The notes: generated by a model from the letters alone, not told the origin. Positions 1 to 6,254 are shown, numbered from the stretch's first letter. The stretch: DNA of 6,254 bases from Desulfobacterales bacterium (GCA_018224315.1 JAGTVF010000158.1:1-6254); one strand, 5' to 3'. Translations and numbers: made by a program.

Positions 1-1366
1 GCACCCCGTAGGTAATGCGGGTTGCCTTGTCATCCGGGGCCACATCAGAGAGGCGGGCGGCAATCATGGCCACGGGACGGTTCGAGGACAGCTCCAGGCA
101 AAGCCCCGGTGCGCCCAGTATTTCCAGGGACTGCTCAAGGGGCGGGGTTTCAAAGACCAGGCACCCCCCGTCTTCTTCACGCTGGTCGTGGGGAAGGTCC
201 GGCGGTGCAGCATAAGAGCACCATTTGCCGGCATAAAGCCCCACACTCAGGGGGGACTGAATGTTTAGATACCCGGCTGTATCCGGTGCGTCGGCCAGAA
301 GCAGACGGCCCGGATCCAGATAATACCGATCTGCGCAGATATGCTGTGAAGGCCAGTGTTCTTCGGCCACCCAGCGGCCGGGCCGCTGCTTGTACCGGGT
401 AGACGGCGCCACGCTGTCCTGCATCCAGACCCGGAGCATGGGCTCTTCCATAATCCCGGTATCCACGCCTTTAAGCCAGGTATCCCACCACAGCAGGGCT
501 TCCTGGAGAAATCCAATGGCCGGCCCGGGCACTCCGAAATGGGGATATTTATGACTCCATGGCCCGACCAGGCCCTTGCGGGGGACTTCCAGTCCGGCCA
601 GGAGCCGAAACACCGCATTGCTGTATCCGTCGGCCCAGCCGCTGACCGCCATGACCGGACACTGGATGGCGCCAAAATTTTCACATACCGACCCGTGCTG
701 CCAATACAAATCCCGCCGCTGGTGCGCCAGCCACTCAGCCAGCCAAAGACCGCTTTTGTCAAGCCGTTCCATCCACATCTCTTTCCAGCGCTCCCCCACC
801 AGAACCGGATCCGGGGGACAGGCATTGTAGGCAAACATGGTGGAGGCCCACGACAAATTGTCGCCCAGCAGGCATCCGCCCATGTAATGGACATCATCGG
901 CATACCGGTCATCGGTGGAGCAGACCGTGATCACCGCCTTGAGCTCCGGGGGCTGTAAGGCCGCAATCTGAAGCCCGTTAAATCCGCCCCAGGAAATACC
1001 CATCATGCCCACGTTGCCGTCACACCAGGGCTGCCCGGCAATCCACCGCAGCACTTCCAGGCCGTCTGCCTGCTCCCGGGCCAGGTACTCGTCGCACAGC
1101 ACGCCTTCGGACTCGCCGGCACCGCGCAGATCCACCCGTACACAGGCATATCCGTGCCCGGCAAAATATCCGTGCGTTACCGCATCGCCCACGGCTTCAA
1201 AATCGCGCTTGCGATAGGGGATGTATTCCAGGATGGCCGGCACCGGATTTTGTTGGGCATCTTCCGGAAGCCAGATCCTGGCGGCCAGACGAACACCATC
1301 GGACAGGGCAATCCACACGTGTTCCATTTCCCGGACAGCATGGGGAAAGGATGTAATGGTTTTCAT
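1..1366 (-). CDS. CocE/NonD family (peptidase S15-type) hydrolase, paralog A, C-terminus beyond window
   Basis: The frame is open from an ATG at 1366 down to the window edge, giving 455 codons with no stop or frameshift. It is a serine alpha/beta hydrolase of the CocE/NonD (X-Pro dipeptidyl-peptidase S15) family, whose known members hydrolyse or transfer acyl groups of esters, amides and X-Pro peptides. The nucleophile is Ser125 in GISWGG, the acid is Asp246 in SGWADG, and the base is His272 in GPWSH. The early YIPYRK (Tyr51) matches the family's oxyanion tyrosine. The beta-sandwich (PepX_C-like) domain begins near residue 380 and is cut by the edge about 220 residues short. There is no signal peptide, so it is probably cytosolic. 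The start is supported by AAGGA at 1381-1377 (10-nt spacer) and by gapless alignment with the paralog at 4070-6091 from residue 1. It is transcribed divergently from the three-gene cluster. The family is certain, but the substrate cannot be told from the sequence. Confidence 0.93.
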   Translation of the reverse strand, partial: MKTITSFPHAVREMEHVWIALSDGVRLAARIWLPEDAQQNPVPAILEYIPYRKRDFEAVGDAVTHGYFAGHGYACVRVDLRGAGESEGVLCDEYLAREQADGLEVLRWIAGQPWCDGNVGMMGISWGGFNGLQIAALQPPELKAVITVCSTDDRYADDVHYMGGCLLGDNLSWASTMFAYNACPPDPVLVGERWKEMWMERLDKSGLWLAEWLAHQRRDLYWQHGSVCENFGAIQCPVMAVSGWADGYSNAVFRLLAGLEVPRKGLVGPWSHKYPHFGVPGPAIGFLQEALLWWDTWLKGVDTGIMEEPMLRVWMQDSVAPSTRYKQRPGRWVAEEHWPSQHICADRYYLDPGRLLLADAPDTAGYLNIQSPLSVGLYAGKWCSYAAPPDLPHDQREEDGGCLVFETPPLEQSLEILGAPGLCLELSSNRPVAMIAARLSDVAPDDKATRITYGV

Positions 1367-1376
1367 CACTCATGAT

Positions 1377-1381
1377 TCCTT
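1377..1381 (-). promoter_or_regulatory. Ribosome binding site of left-edge hydrolase
   Basis: AAGGA read on the minus strand lies 10 nt before the ATG at 1366. It fixes this start, which the N-terminal alignment with the second hydrolase also supports. Another ATG at 1373-1371 is in a different frame. Confidence 0.65.
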
Positions 1382-1555
1382 AAAAGGGGTTGGCTGACCT
1401 TGTTTCTCAAAAACCGGTGGGCTGAAAAAGTCTGCGGTAAAATTTGCCGGCAGACCAAATTGCTCTTATCCTTATCATAATAAGCAGAAGTGGCCATAAC
1501 GCAAGATATTGACCTGTGTTGACGCCTTTCTGCACTCATCTTCTTTACCCCTCTT

Positions 1556-1561
1556 GAGGAG
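1556..1561 (+). promoter_or_regulatory. Strong ribosome binding site before the TIGR00300-like gene
   Basis: GAGGAG lies 6 nt before the ATG at 1568. It is the best Shine-Dalgarno match in the window, so translation of the first cluster gene should be efficient. Confidence 0.8.
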
Positions 1562-1567
1562 AACGCC

Positions 1568-2662
1568 ATGGAATGGATGCTGCCCGGCTACACCCCGCCG
1601 GACTTTTCTCAGCCGGAATTCAAACATGCTTCGCATGCCAGGTTCGAACCCGCCCTTGCAGACGGGATTGTGCCGGCCGGTTTCCACGGAACCTCCAATT
1701 ATCCTGAATATGTGCACATGGGCAGCGGTTCCTGGCTTTTGGCCCCGGAAAGCCGGATGGACGCTGTTCTGGTCCTGCGGCAAAATACATTGGATGTCCT
1801 GGAGCCCAGAAATGTCCGAAAAGGCGACATGGTGGCCATGGGACGGACCGAAAACGGGGAGGAGGGAATCTACGTTTATACCCGGGGCTTTGATCCGCCC
1901 CCGGCAAAAAGATCCGACAAGTTTGCCTTCCGCACCCGCGGGACCCGGGAAACGCCCTTTTCCCGCTCCTATGATGAATTATACAAAATCCTGCACCATG
2001 ACCGGGACCACGGCTATATCACCTGGGTGCTGGGCCCGGCAGTGGCCTTTGACAAAGACAGCCGCGAGGCCATGCAGGGAATGGTGGAAAACGGATACTG
2101 CCATGTACTGCTGGCCGGAAACGCCCTGGCCACCCATGACCTGGAAGCGGCTTATTTTAAAACAGCCCTGGGCCAGGACATTTATTCCCAATATCTGCAG
2201 CCCATGGGACATTACAACCACCTGGACCTTTTAAACCAGGTGCGCCAGCGCGGTTCCATTGCAAAGACCATACAGGAATTAAACCTCACAGACGGCATCA
2301 TTTATGCCTGTGAAAAACACCGGGTGCCTTACGTGCTGGCCGGCTCCATACGCGATGACGGCCCCCTGCCGGAAGTGATTGCAGATGTCTACCAGGCCCA
2401 GGATGCCATGCGCACCCACGCCCGCAGATCCACCACAGTGATTGCCATGGCCACGCAACTGCACTCCATTGCCTTTGGCAACATGATTCCCAGCTATCAC
2501 GTGACCCCTGAGGGCGCAATCCGGCCGGTGTATTTGTATATCGTGGACATGACCGAATTTAGCGCAGACAAGCTGGCCAATCGCGGATCGGCCCAGGCCG
2601 TGGCCATTTTAACCAATGTCCAGGATTTTATGGTCAATTTGTGGAACAATCTCAAGGGGTAA
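1568..2662 (+). CDS. TIGR00300 / archaeal-type ornithine cyclodeaminase (LOR/SDH region) family protein
   Basis: A 364-residue protein. The C-terminal two thirds match, by recalled motifs, the family that includes the archaeal NAD-dependent ornithine cyclodeaminase and the C-terminal half of cyanobacterial ArgZ/AgrE, which convert ornithine to proline and ammonia. Landmarks are GTSNYP (41-46), GPAVAFD (156-162), LLAGNALATHD (181-191), VLAGSIRDDGPLPEV (256-270), QLHSIAFGNM (297-306) and RGSAQAVAI (339-347). These are the family's nucleotide-binding and active-site loops. The usual N-terminal ACT-like domain of roughly 90 residues seems absent: only about 40 unmatched residues precede GTSNYP. 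The segment GHYNHL (214-219) carries Asn217 where I recall His in relatives. It has no signal peptide or membrane segment. It is first in a three-gene plus-strand cluster. Family membership is strong. Ornithine as substrate is inference, and another amino acid or imine is possible. Confidence 0.85.
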   Translation: MEWMLPGYTPPDFSQPEFKHASHARFEPALADGIVPAGFHGTSNYPEYVHMGSGSWLLAPESRMDAVLVLRQNTLDVLEPRNVRKGDMVAMGRTENGEEGIYVYTRGFDPPPAKRSDKFAFRTRGTRETPFSRSYDELYKILHHDRDHGYITWVLGPAVAFDKDSREAMQGMVENGYCHVLLAGNALATHDLEAAYFKTALGQDIYSQYLQPMGHYNHLDLLNQVRQRGSIAKTIQELNLTDGIIYACEKHRVPYVLAGSIRDDGPLPEVIADVYQAQDAMRTHARRSTTVIAMATQLHSIAFGNMIPSYHVTPEGAIRPVYLYIVDMTEFSADKLANRGSAQAVAILTNVQDFMVNLWNNLKG

Positions 2663-2674
2663 CGACGTCTCAAA

Positions 2675-2691
2675 AATTTGCCTGCAAGCGA
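2675..2691 (+). repeat. Short post-stop repeat, copy 1
   Basis: AATTTGCCTGCAAGCGA starts 13 nt after the TAA of the TIGR00300-like gene. The same string, with one extra A after AATTTG, follows the stop of the last cluster gene at 6093-6110. No hairpin with a T-run is present, so it is not a standard terminator. Its function is unknown. Confidence 0.6.
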
Positions 2692-2704
2692 AATGCTGCA
2701 AAAA

Positions 2705-2709
2705 AAGGA
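2705..2709 (+). promoter_or_regulatory. Ribosome binding site that sets the ATP-grasp start
   Basis: AAGGA lies 8 nt before the ATG at 2718. The same frame is open back to an ATG at 2616, inside the preceding gene. The intervening 34 residues (cysteine- and lysine-rich, and partly overlapping coding sequence) look non-native, so 2718 is the preferred start. Confidence 0.75.
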
Positions 2710-2717
2710 CCGCATCG

Positions 2718-4016
2718 ATGCCCCTGAAAAATGTCTTTTTGATCGGCCTGGACGACACGGATCTGGCCCGGCTCAAAACCATCCGCAATGCAGATCGCTA
2801 CGCGTTTCACGCCGTGCTGGAACCGGCCGAGGTACTCGAAACATACGATTTCCCGGTCCGGGACATGCTAAGCCGTGCAGAAACCCAGCTGCGGCAATGG
2901 GAAAAAGATACCGGCCAATTGATCGACGGCATCGGCGCATACCTGGATTTTCCGGTCAGCACCATGCTGCCCATTCTCTGCTCCAGGCTCAACAAGCGCG
3001 GACCCGGGCTGGAAAATCTTCTCAAATGCGAGCATAAATACTGGAGCCGCCTGGTTCAAAAAGAGGTCATCGCCCGGCACATTCCGGATTTTACAGCTTT
3101 TGATCCCTTTGATGATCTGGCCTTTGAACAAATCCGCCTGCCGCTTCCCTTCTGGATCAAGCCCATAAAAGCCTGCGGTTCCATGCTGGGTTTTTATATC
3201 CAGGACCGGGCCCAATTTGATCAGGCCATCCTGGATATCCGAAGCCGGATTCACCTCATATCCGATCCCTTTAATTACATCCTGCAGCAGGCGGCAATGC
3301 CGGAAGCACTCACCGGCATCCAGGGGCATTTTTTTCTGGCTGAAAGCATTATCCGGGGCTGGCAGTGCACCCTGGAGGGATATGTGCTCAATGGCGACAT
3401 ACAGCCCCTGGGCTTTATTGACTCGCTGCGCTATGAAAACGCAATCAGCTTTTTTCGTTATGAATATCCATCGGTGCTGCCGGATATGATCCAGGATCAA
3501 ATGATTGAGATTGCAAAAAGGGTCATCGCTCACACAGGGCTGGACAATTGCGCCTTTAACATTGAATTTTTCTGGAACCTGGAACAGGACAGAATATGGC
3601 TGCTGGAGATCAACCCCCGGGTGTCCCAGTCCCATAGTGATATGTTTGAAAAAGTTGACGGCCAGTCCAACCAGCAGATCACCGTCCAGGTGGCTTGCGG
3701 GGAAAAACCCGATTTTCCCCGCGGCCAGGGACAATTTGCCTGTGCGGCCAAATTCTTCTGGCGCATCTTCTCCGGCGATGCCCGGGTCACCCGCGTGCCC
3801 ACACCCCTGGAAATCCGGGAAGTGGAAAAGCAATTTCCCGGCACGGTTATCCATCCGCAGATCCGGGAAGGAATGAAGCTTTCCGATCTTTTGGAGCAGG
3901 ACAGCTACAGCTACGCCATTTGCCACCTGTTTATCGGCGCCCGGGACCGAAAGGAACTGCTGGACAAATACCTGCACTGCATGCAGATGCTTTGTTTTGA
4001 ATTCGCACCGGTTTGA
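2718..4016 (+). CDS. Standalone ATP-grasp carboxylate-amine ligase-like protein
   Basis: A 432-residue ATP-grasp enzyme. The family activates a carboxylate as an acyl-phosphate and joins it to an amine or thiol. An N-terminal domain (about 1-100) opens with a hydrophobic strand, NVFLIG. Residues 90-125 (SRLNK...K...R) resemble the entry to the ATP-grasp fold. Lys148 in FWIKPIKACGSMLG (145-158) fits the ATP-phosphate lysine and small-residue loop. GWQCTLEGYV (214-223) is a core strand. Asn281/Glu283 in NIEFFW, and Glu297/Asn299/Arg301 in LLEINPR, fit the Mg-ATP and acyl-phosphate site. About 110 residues follow (320-432), with no second catalytic domain recognised. The start is set by AAGGA at 2705-2709. 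The gene sits 55 bp after the TIGR00300-like gene and 53 bp before the hydrolase. Motif residues appear intact, so it is probably active. The substrates are unknown: amino acid or dipeptide ligation fits the context, but other ATP-grasp chemistry is possible. Confidence 0.87.
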   Translation: MPLKNVFLIGLDDTDLARLKTIRNADRYAFHAVLEPAEVLETYDFPVRDMLSRAETQLRQWEKDTGQLIDGIGAYLDFPVSTMLPILCSRLNKRGPGLENLLKCEHKYWSRLVQKEVIARHIPDFTAFDPFDDLAFEQIRLPLPFWIKPIKACGSMLGFYIQDRAQFDQAILDIRSRIHLISDPFNYILQQAAMPEALTGIQGHFFLAESIIRGWQCTLEGYVLNGDIQPLGFIDSLRYENAISFFRYEYPSVLPDMIQDQMIEIAKRVIAHTGLDNCAFNIEFFWNLEQDRIWLLEINPRVSQSHSDMFEKVDGQSNQQITVQVACGEKPDFPRGQGQFACAAKFFWRIFSGDARVTRVPTPLEIREVEKQFPGTVIHPQIREGMKLSDLLEQDSYSYAICHLFIGARDRKELLDKYLHCMQMLCFEFAPV

Positions 4017-4055
4017 TCCGGACAACCCCATAAATCCATAACAGCCCGAAAGGAC

Positions 4056-4061
4056 AAAGGA
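4056..4061 (+). promoter_or_regulatory. Ribosome binding site for a GTG start
   Basis: AAAGGA lies 8 nt before the GTG at 4070. It supports this non-ATG start, as does residue-for-residue alignment of the first 24 residues with the left-edge paralog. Confidence 0.75.
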
Positions 4062-4069
4062 CAGCTGAA

Positions 4070-6091
4070 GTGCAAATCATTGACGCCTTTCCCCGGCCGG
4101 TGCGCGAGATATTGAACCAGTGGATTCCCTTGTCTGACGGTATCCGCCTGGCCGCCCGCATCTGGCTGCCCGAAGACGCCGCACAAGACCCGGTGCCCGC
4201 CATTCTGGAATACATCCCGTATCGCAAAAACGATCTGACGGCAGCACGCGACGTGCAGCACCACAAGTACATGGCCGGTTTCGGATATGCCTGTGTCCGT
4301 GTGGATCTGCGCGGTTCCGGGGAATCCGAAGGGATCCTGCGCGACGAGTACCTGCAGCAGGAAATCGATGACGGCGTCGAGGTCATCGGCTGGCTGGCGG
4401 CCCAGCCCTGGTGTTCCGGGCCGGTGGCAATGATGGGCATTTCCTGGGGCGGGTTTAACGCCCTGCAGATCGCCGCCATGCAGCCCGCCGCGCTCAGGGC
4501 CGTGATCACGGTCTGCTCCACCGATGACCGGTATGCCGACGATGTCCACCACATGGGCGGATGCCTCCTGGGAGACAACCTGTCCTGGGCATCAACCATG
4601 TTTAGCCACAACAGCTGCCCCCCGGATCCGGAAATTGTCGGGGGGGCGTGGAAAAAAATGTGGATGGAAAGGCTTAAGAAAAGCGGTTTATGGCTGGCGC
4701 AATGGCTCGAACACCAGCGGCGGGACGCTTTCTGGAAACACGGATCGGTGTGCGAAAATTATTCGGCCATCCAGTGCCCGGTCATGGCGGTCAGCGGCTG
4801 GGCTGACGGTTATTCCAATGCGGTTTTCCGGCTGCTTGCCAACCTGGAGGGGCCGCGCAAGGGGCTGATCGGACCGTGGAGCCATCTATATCCGCACATG
4901 GGCCATCCCGGCCCGGCCATCGGATTTCTCCAGGAGGCTCTCCGGTGGTGGGACACCTGGCTCAAAGGCGTGGATACCGGAATCATGGAAGAGCCCATGC
5001 TCCGGGTCTGGATGCAGGACAGCGTAGCCCCGACCACGAACTACGACCACAGGCCCGGCCGCTGGGTTGCAGAAAATCACTGGCCCACTCCCGATACCGT
5101 GCAGCACGTTTTTCACCTGGGCTTTGCCTGGCTCGGGCCTTTAGAAAAAATCCAGGAGACCCTCCCGCTTTCTGTCCAGTCACCCCTTAGCGTGGGGCTG
5201 TTTGCCGGCAAATGGTGCTCCTACAGCGCCCCCCCGGACCTGCCCCATGACCAGCGCGACGAAGACGGCGGGGCCCTGATCTTTGACTCAGACCGGCTGG
5301 AACAGGACATGGAAATCCTGGGTCCCCCGGTGGTGGAACTCGATATTGCCGCCAGCCGGCCCGTGGCCATGATCGCCGTGCGCCTCTCCGATATCCTGCC
5401 GGATGACAAGGCCACCCGGGTGACCTATGGATTGCTGAACCTGACGCACAGAGACAGCCATGAGCACCCCCAGCCCCTTGAGCCCGGAAAGCGATACCAG
5501 GTGACAGTGCAGTTAAATCACATTGCCCAGAAATTCCCGGCCGGAAACCGCATCCGCCTGGCCCTGTCCACGGTTTACTGGCCCCTTGCCTGGCCTCCGC
5601 CCGATCCGGCAAGACTGACCATTTACACCAAAACCAGCCGCCTTGTGCTGCCGGTGCGCCCCCCAAACCCAAGGGACTCAAAGCTGCGCGCCTTTGCACC
5701 GCCCGAGGCAGCCGTCGGGATTCATAAAACCCTTATCCAGCCCACCCGGCAGTCCTGGACGGTCATCCGGGACCTGGCCCGGGATGAATCCCGGCTCGAG
5801 GTTGTCAACGACGAAGGTGTGTACCGCATTGACGCCCTGGATCTGGAAATTGCCGCCAGGATGGAGGAAAACTATTTTTTTTCAGACGATGATTACACCT
5901 CCCTGAAAGGAGAAACCCGGTGGGTAAGGCGTTTTAAACGCAAAGACTGGGAAGTCCGCACAAACACCCGCACCTTGCTCACCTCAAGTCCGACGCATTT
6001 TCAGATCCGGGCCGAACTCGATGCGTATGAAGGAGAAAGCCGGGTTTTCAGCCAAAGCTGGGACGAGCGCATCCCCCGGGATCTGGTTTGA
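4070..6091 (+). CDS. CocE/NonD family (peptidase S15-type) hydrolase, paralog B, complete
   Basis: A 673-residue serine hydrolase starting at GTG. The alpha/beta-hydrolase core has Tyr51 in YIPYRK, nucleophile Ser125 in GISWGG, Asp246 in SGWADG and His272 in GPWSH, so the catalytic set is complete. Residues between about 150 and 235 (STDDRYADDVH, then WKKMWMERL) form the helical cap. A jelly-roll PepX_C-like domain spans roughly 380-545, with RLSDILPDDKATRVTYG at 438-454. A further region of about 120 residues ends in WDERIPRDLV. It is longer than Rhodococcus cocaine esterase (about 574 residues) but in the range of the larger S15-type proteins. No secretion signal is seen. It closes the cluster 53 bp after the ATP-grasp gene. 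Against the left-edge paralog, 329 of 455 positions are identical without gaps, except for a divergent block at 341-370. The natural substrate (ester, amide, X-Pro peptide or acyl transfer) cannot be decided. Confidence 0.95.
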   Translation: MQIIDAFPRPVREILNQWIPLSDGIRLAARIWLPEDAAQDPVPAILEYIPYRKNDLTAARDVQHHKYMAGFGYACVRVDLRGSGESEGILRDEYLQQEIDDGVEVIGWLAAQPWCSGPVAMMGISWGGFNALQIAAMQPAALRAVITVCSTDDRYADDVHHMGGCLLGDNLSWASTMFSHNSCPPDPEIVGGAWKKMWMERLKKSGLWLAQWLEHQRRDAFWKHGSVCENYSAIQCPVMAVSGWADGYSNAVFRLLANLEGPRKGLIGPWSHLYPHMGHPGPAIGFLQEALRWWDTWLKGVDTGIMEEPMLRVWMQDSVAPTTNYDHRPGRWVAENHWPTPDTVQHVFHLGFAWLGPLEKIQETLPLSVQSPLSVGLFAGKWCSYSAPPDLPHDQRDEDGGALIFDSDRLEQDMEILGPPVVELDIAASRPVAMIAVRLSDILPDDKATRVTYGLLNLTHRDSHEHPQPLEPGKRYQVTVQLNHIAQKFPAGNRIRLALSTVYWPLAWPPPDPARLTIYTKTSRLVLPVRPPNPRDSKLRAFAPPEAAVGIHKTLIQPTRQSWTVIRDLARDESRLEVVNDEGVYRIDALDLEIAARMEENYFFSDDDYTSLKGETRWVRRFKRKDWEVRTNTRTLLTSSPTHFQIRAELDAYEGESRVFSQSWDERIPRDLV

Positions 6092-6092
6092 C

Positions 6093-6110
6093 AATTTGAC
6101 CTGCAAGCGA
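6093..6110 (+). repeat. Short post-stop repeat, copy 2
   Basis: AATTTGACCTGCAAGCGA begins one base after the TGA of the last cluster gene and matches 2675-2691 except for one inserted A. CCTG here is mirrored by CAGG at 6112-6115, which is too short for a convincing terminator. It fills most of the 25-bp gap to the convergent ligase gene. Confidence 0.6.
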
Positions 6111-6116
6111 TCAGGC

Positions 6117-6254
6117 TTAGTCATTGAACTGGTCCCGCAGGACCCGCTTTAAAATCTTGCCCGTGGGCGTGCGCGGAATTTCTTCGGTGATCACGACTTT
6201 CCCGGGAATCTTGAATTTGCCGATCTTTCCCTGGCACCACTGGATCACTTCGGC
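6117..6254 (-). CDS. AMP-forming acyl-CoA synthetase, C-terminal 45 residues only
   Basis: The minus strand reads in frame from the right edge to a TAA at 6119-6117. The residues (GKIGKFKIPGKV, then EEIPRTPTGKILKRVLR) are the classic C-terminal subdomain of the ANL superfamily (acyl-CoA synthetases and AMP-acid ligases). The Lys in PTGKI is the residue that enters the active site for adenylation and is the usual target of regulatory acetylation. The enzyme would form an acyl-CoA from a carboxylic acid, ATP and CoA. Chain-length preference cannot be judged from this fragment, though KFKIP plus PRTPTGK is common in fatty-acyl or medium-chain ligases. It converges on the hydrolase gene with a 25-bp gap, so it is not part of the same transcript. 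Most of the gene lies beyond the window. Confidence 0.92.
   Translation of the reverse strand, partial: AEVIQWCQGKIGKFKIPGKVVITEEIPRTPTGKILKRVLRDQFND

Larger units (their letters stand above)
1367..1567. promoter_or_regulatory. Divergent intergenic region with candidate operator dyads
   Basis: These 201 bp separate the starts of two divergent genes and must hold both promoters. Several symmetries crowd 1441-1487. AATTTG (1441-1446) is mirrored by CAAATT (1456-1461) across 9 bp. TGCCGGCA (1445-1452) is a perfect palindrome. CTTAT (1471-1475) is mirrored by ATAAG (1480-1484), and this lies inside a looser TGCT...AGCA dyad at 1461-1487. A weak minus-strand promoter could be TATGAT (1479-1474) with TTGCGT (1504-1499), spaced 19 bp. 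No convincing plus-strand -35/-10 pair was found. The symmetry is plain in the sequence. Its role as an operator or hairpin is inference. Confidence 0.5.

Noticed and set aside
265..912. A 215-codon minus-strand frame and matching plus-strand frame within the left hydrolase
   Set aside because: Both overlap the intact hydrolase frame in other phases. The translation (many Trp, Gly, Arg, Ser) is typical shadow sequence, and the second hydrolase has an equivalent shadow at 4524-4868.
1..1366. Possible frameshift or pseudogene in the left hydrolase, since no complete frame is bounded by a stop there
   Set aside because: Hand translation from 1366 to the edge is continuous and aligns without gaps to the intact paralog. 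The missing stop is simply outside the window.
1366..1569. A 67-codon minus-strand frame ending in TGATG overlap with the left hydrolase start
   Set aside because: The overlap looks like translational coupling, but the frame has no good ribosome binding site, begins at the start of the opposite gene, spans the presumed promoter region and has no recognisable protein character.
2616..2717. Upstream-extended start of the ATP-grasp protein at 2616
   Set aside because: It would overlap the end of the preceding gene, lacks a ribosome binding site and adds an atypical 34-residue leader. The ATG at 2718 has AAGGA at proper spacing.
2868..4031. A 387-codon open frame on the minus strand opposite the ATP-grasp gene
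   Set aside because: Its translation shows no recognisable motif, and the plus strand carries clear ATP-grasp motifs and a ribosome binding site. Long antisense frames are expected from the GC-rich wobble bias.
5875..5882. Run of eight T in the second hydrolase as a programmed slippage site
   Set aside because: The frame is intact and encodes Tyr-Phe-Phe in a region typical of the C-terminal extension. Nothing suggests an alternative product.
6092..6116. Bidirectional terminator between the convergent genes
   Set aside because: Only a 4-bp CCTG/CAGG pairing is present, with no T-run. The gap is too short to hold a convincing intrinsic terminator.

Overview
The window looks like a chromosomal segment of a GC-rich proteobacterium-like organism. 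Wobble positions are mostly C/G, and ribosome binding sites are of the AAGGA/GAGGAG type. The gene content (a CoA-ligase tail, standalone metabolic enzymes) would suit an anaerobic member of Desulfobacterota (the old Deltaproteobacteria), but that placement is a guess from style and content. No RNA gene, mobile element, CRISPR array or prophage gene is visible.

Layout. At the left edge, on the minus strand, lies a CocE/NonD (peptidase S15-type) alpha/beta hydrolase (1-1366). It starts inside the window and runs off the left edge, so its C-terminus is missing. A divergent intergenic region (1367-1567) separates it from a three-gene plus-strand cluster with gaps of about 55 bp, almost certainly one transcription unit. 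The first gene (1568-2662) is a protein of the TIGR00300 / archaeal-type ornithine cyclodeaminase (LOR/SDH) family. The second (2718-4016) is a standalone ATP-grasp ligase-like enzyme. The third (4070-6091) is a second, complete CocE/NonD hydrolase. It is a close paralog of the left-edge gene: 329 of 455 aligned residues are identical by hand count, with no gaps. At the right edge, convergent on the minus strand, is the last 45 codons of an AMP-forming acyl-CoA synthetase (6117-6254).

How the genes may work together. The cluster joins an NAD-dependent cyclodeaminase-like enzyme, an ATP-dependent carboxylate ligase and two S15-type hydrolases or acyltransferases. None of the products has an obvious signal peptide or membrane segment, so the chemistry is probably cytosolic. 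One reading, and it is inference, is that the first enzyme makes or alters an amino acid (proline from ornithine in characterised relatives). The ATP-grasp enzyme would then form an amide or peptide bond to it, and the hydrolases would cleave, transfer or release the product. I do not recognise this combination as a described pathway, and it is the main point of interest in the window. Smaller points are a block of strong divergence inside the otherwise conserved hydrolase pair, a short repeated sequence just after two of the stop codons, and overlapping dyad symmetries between the divergent genes.
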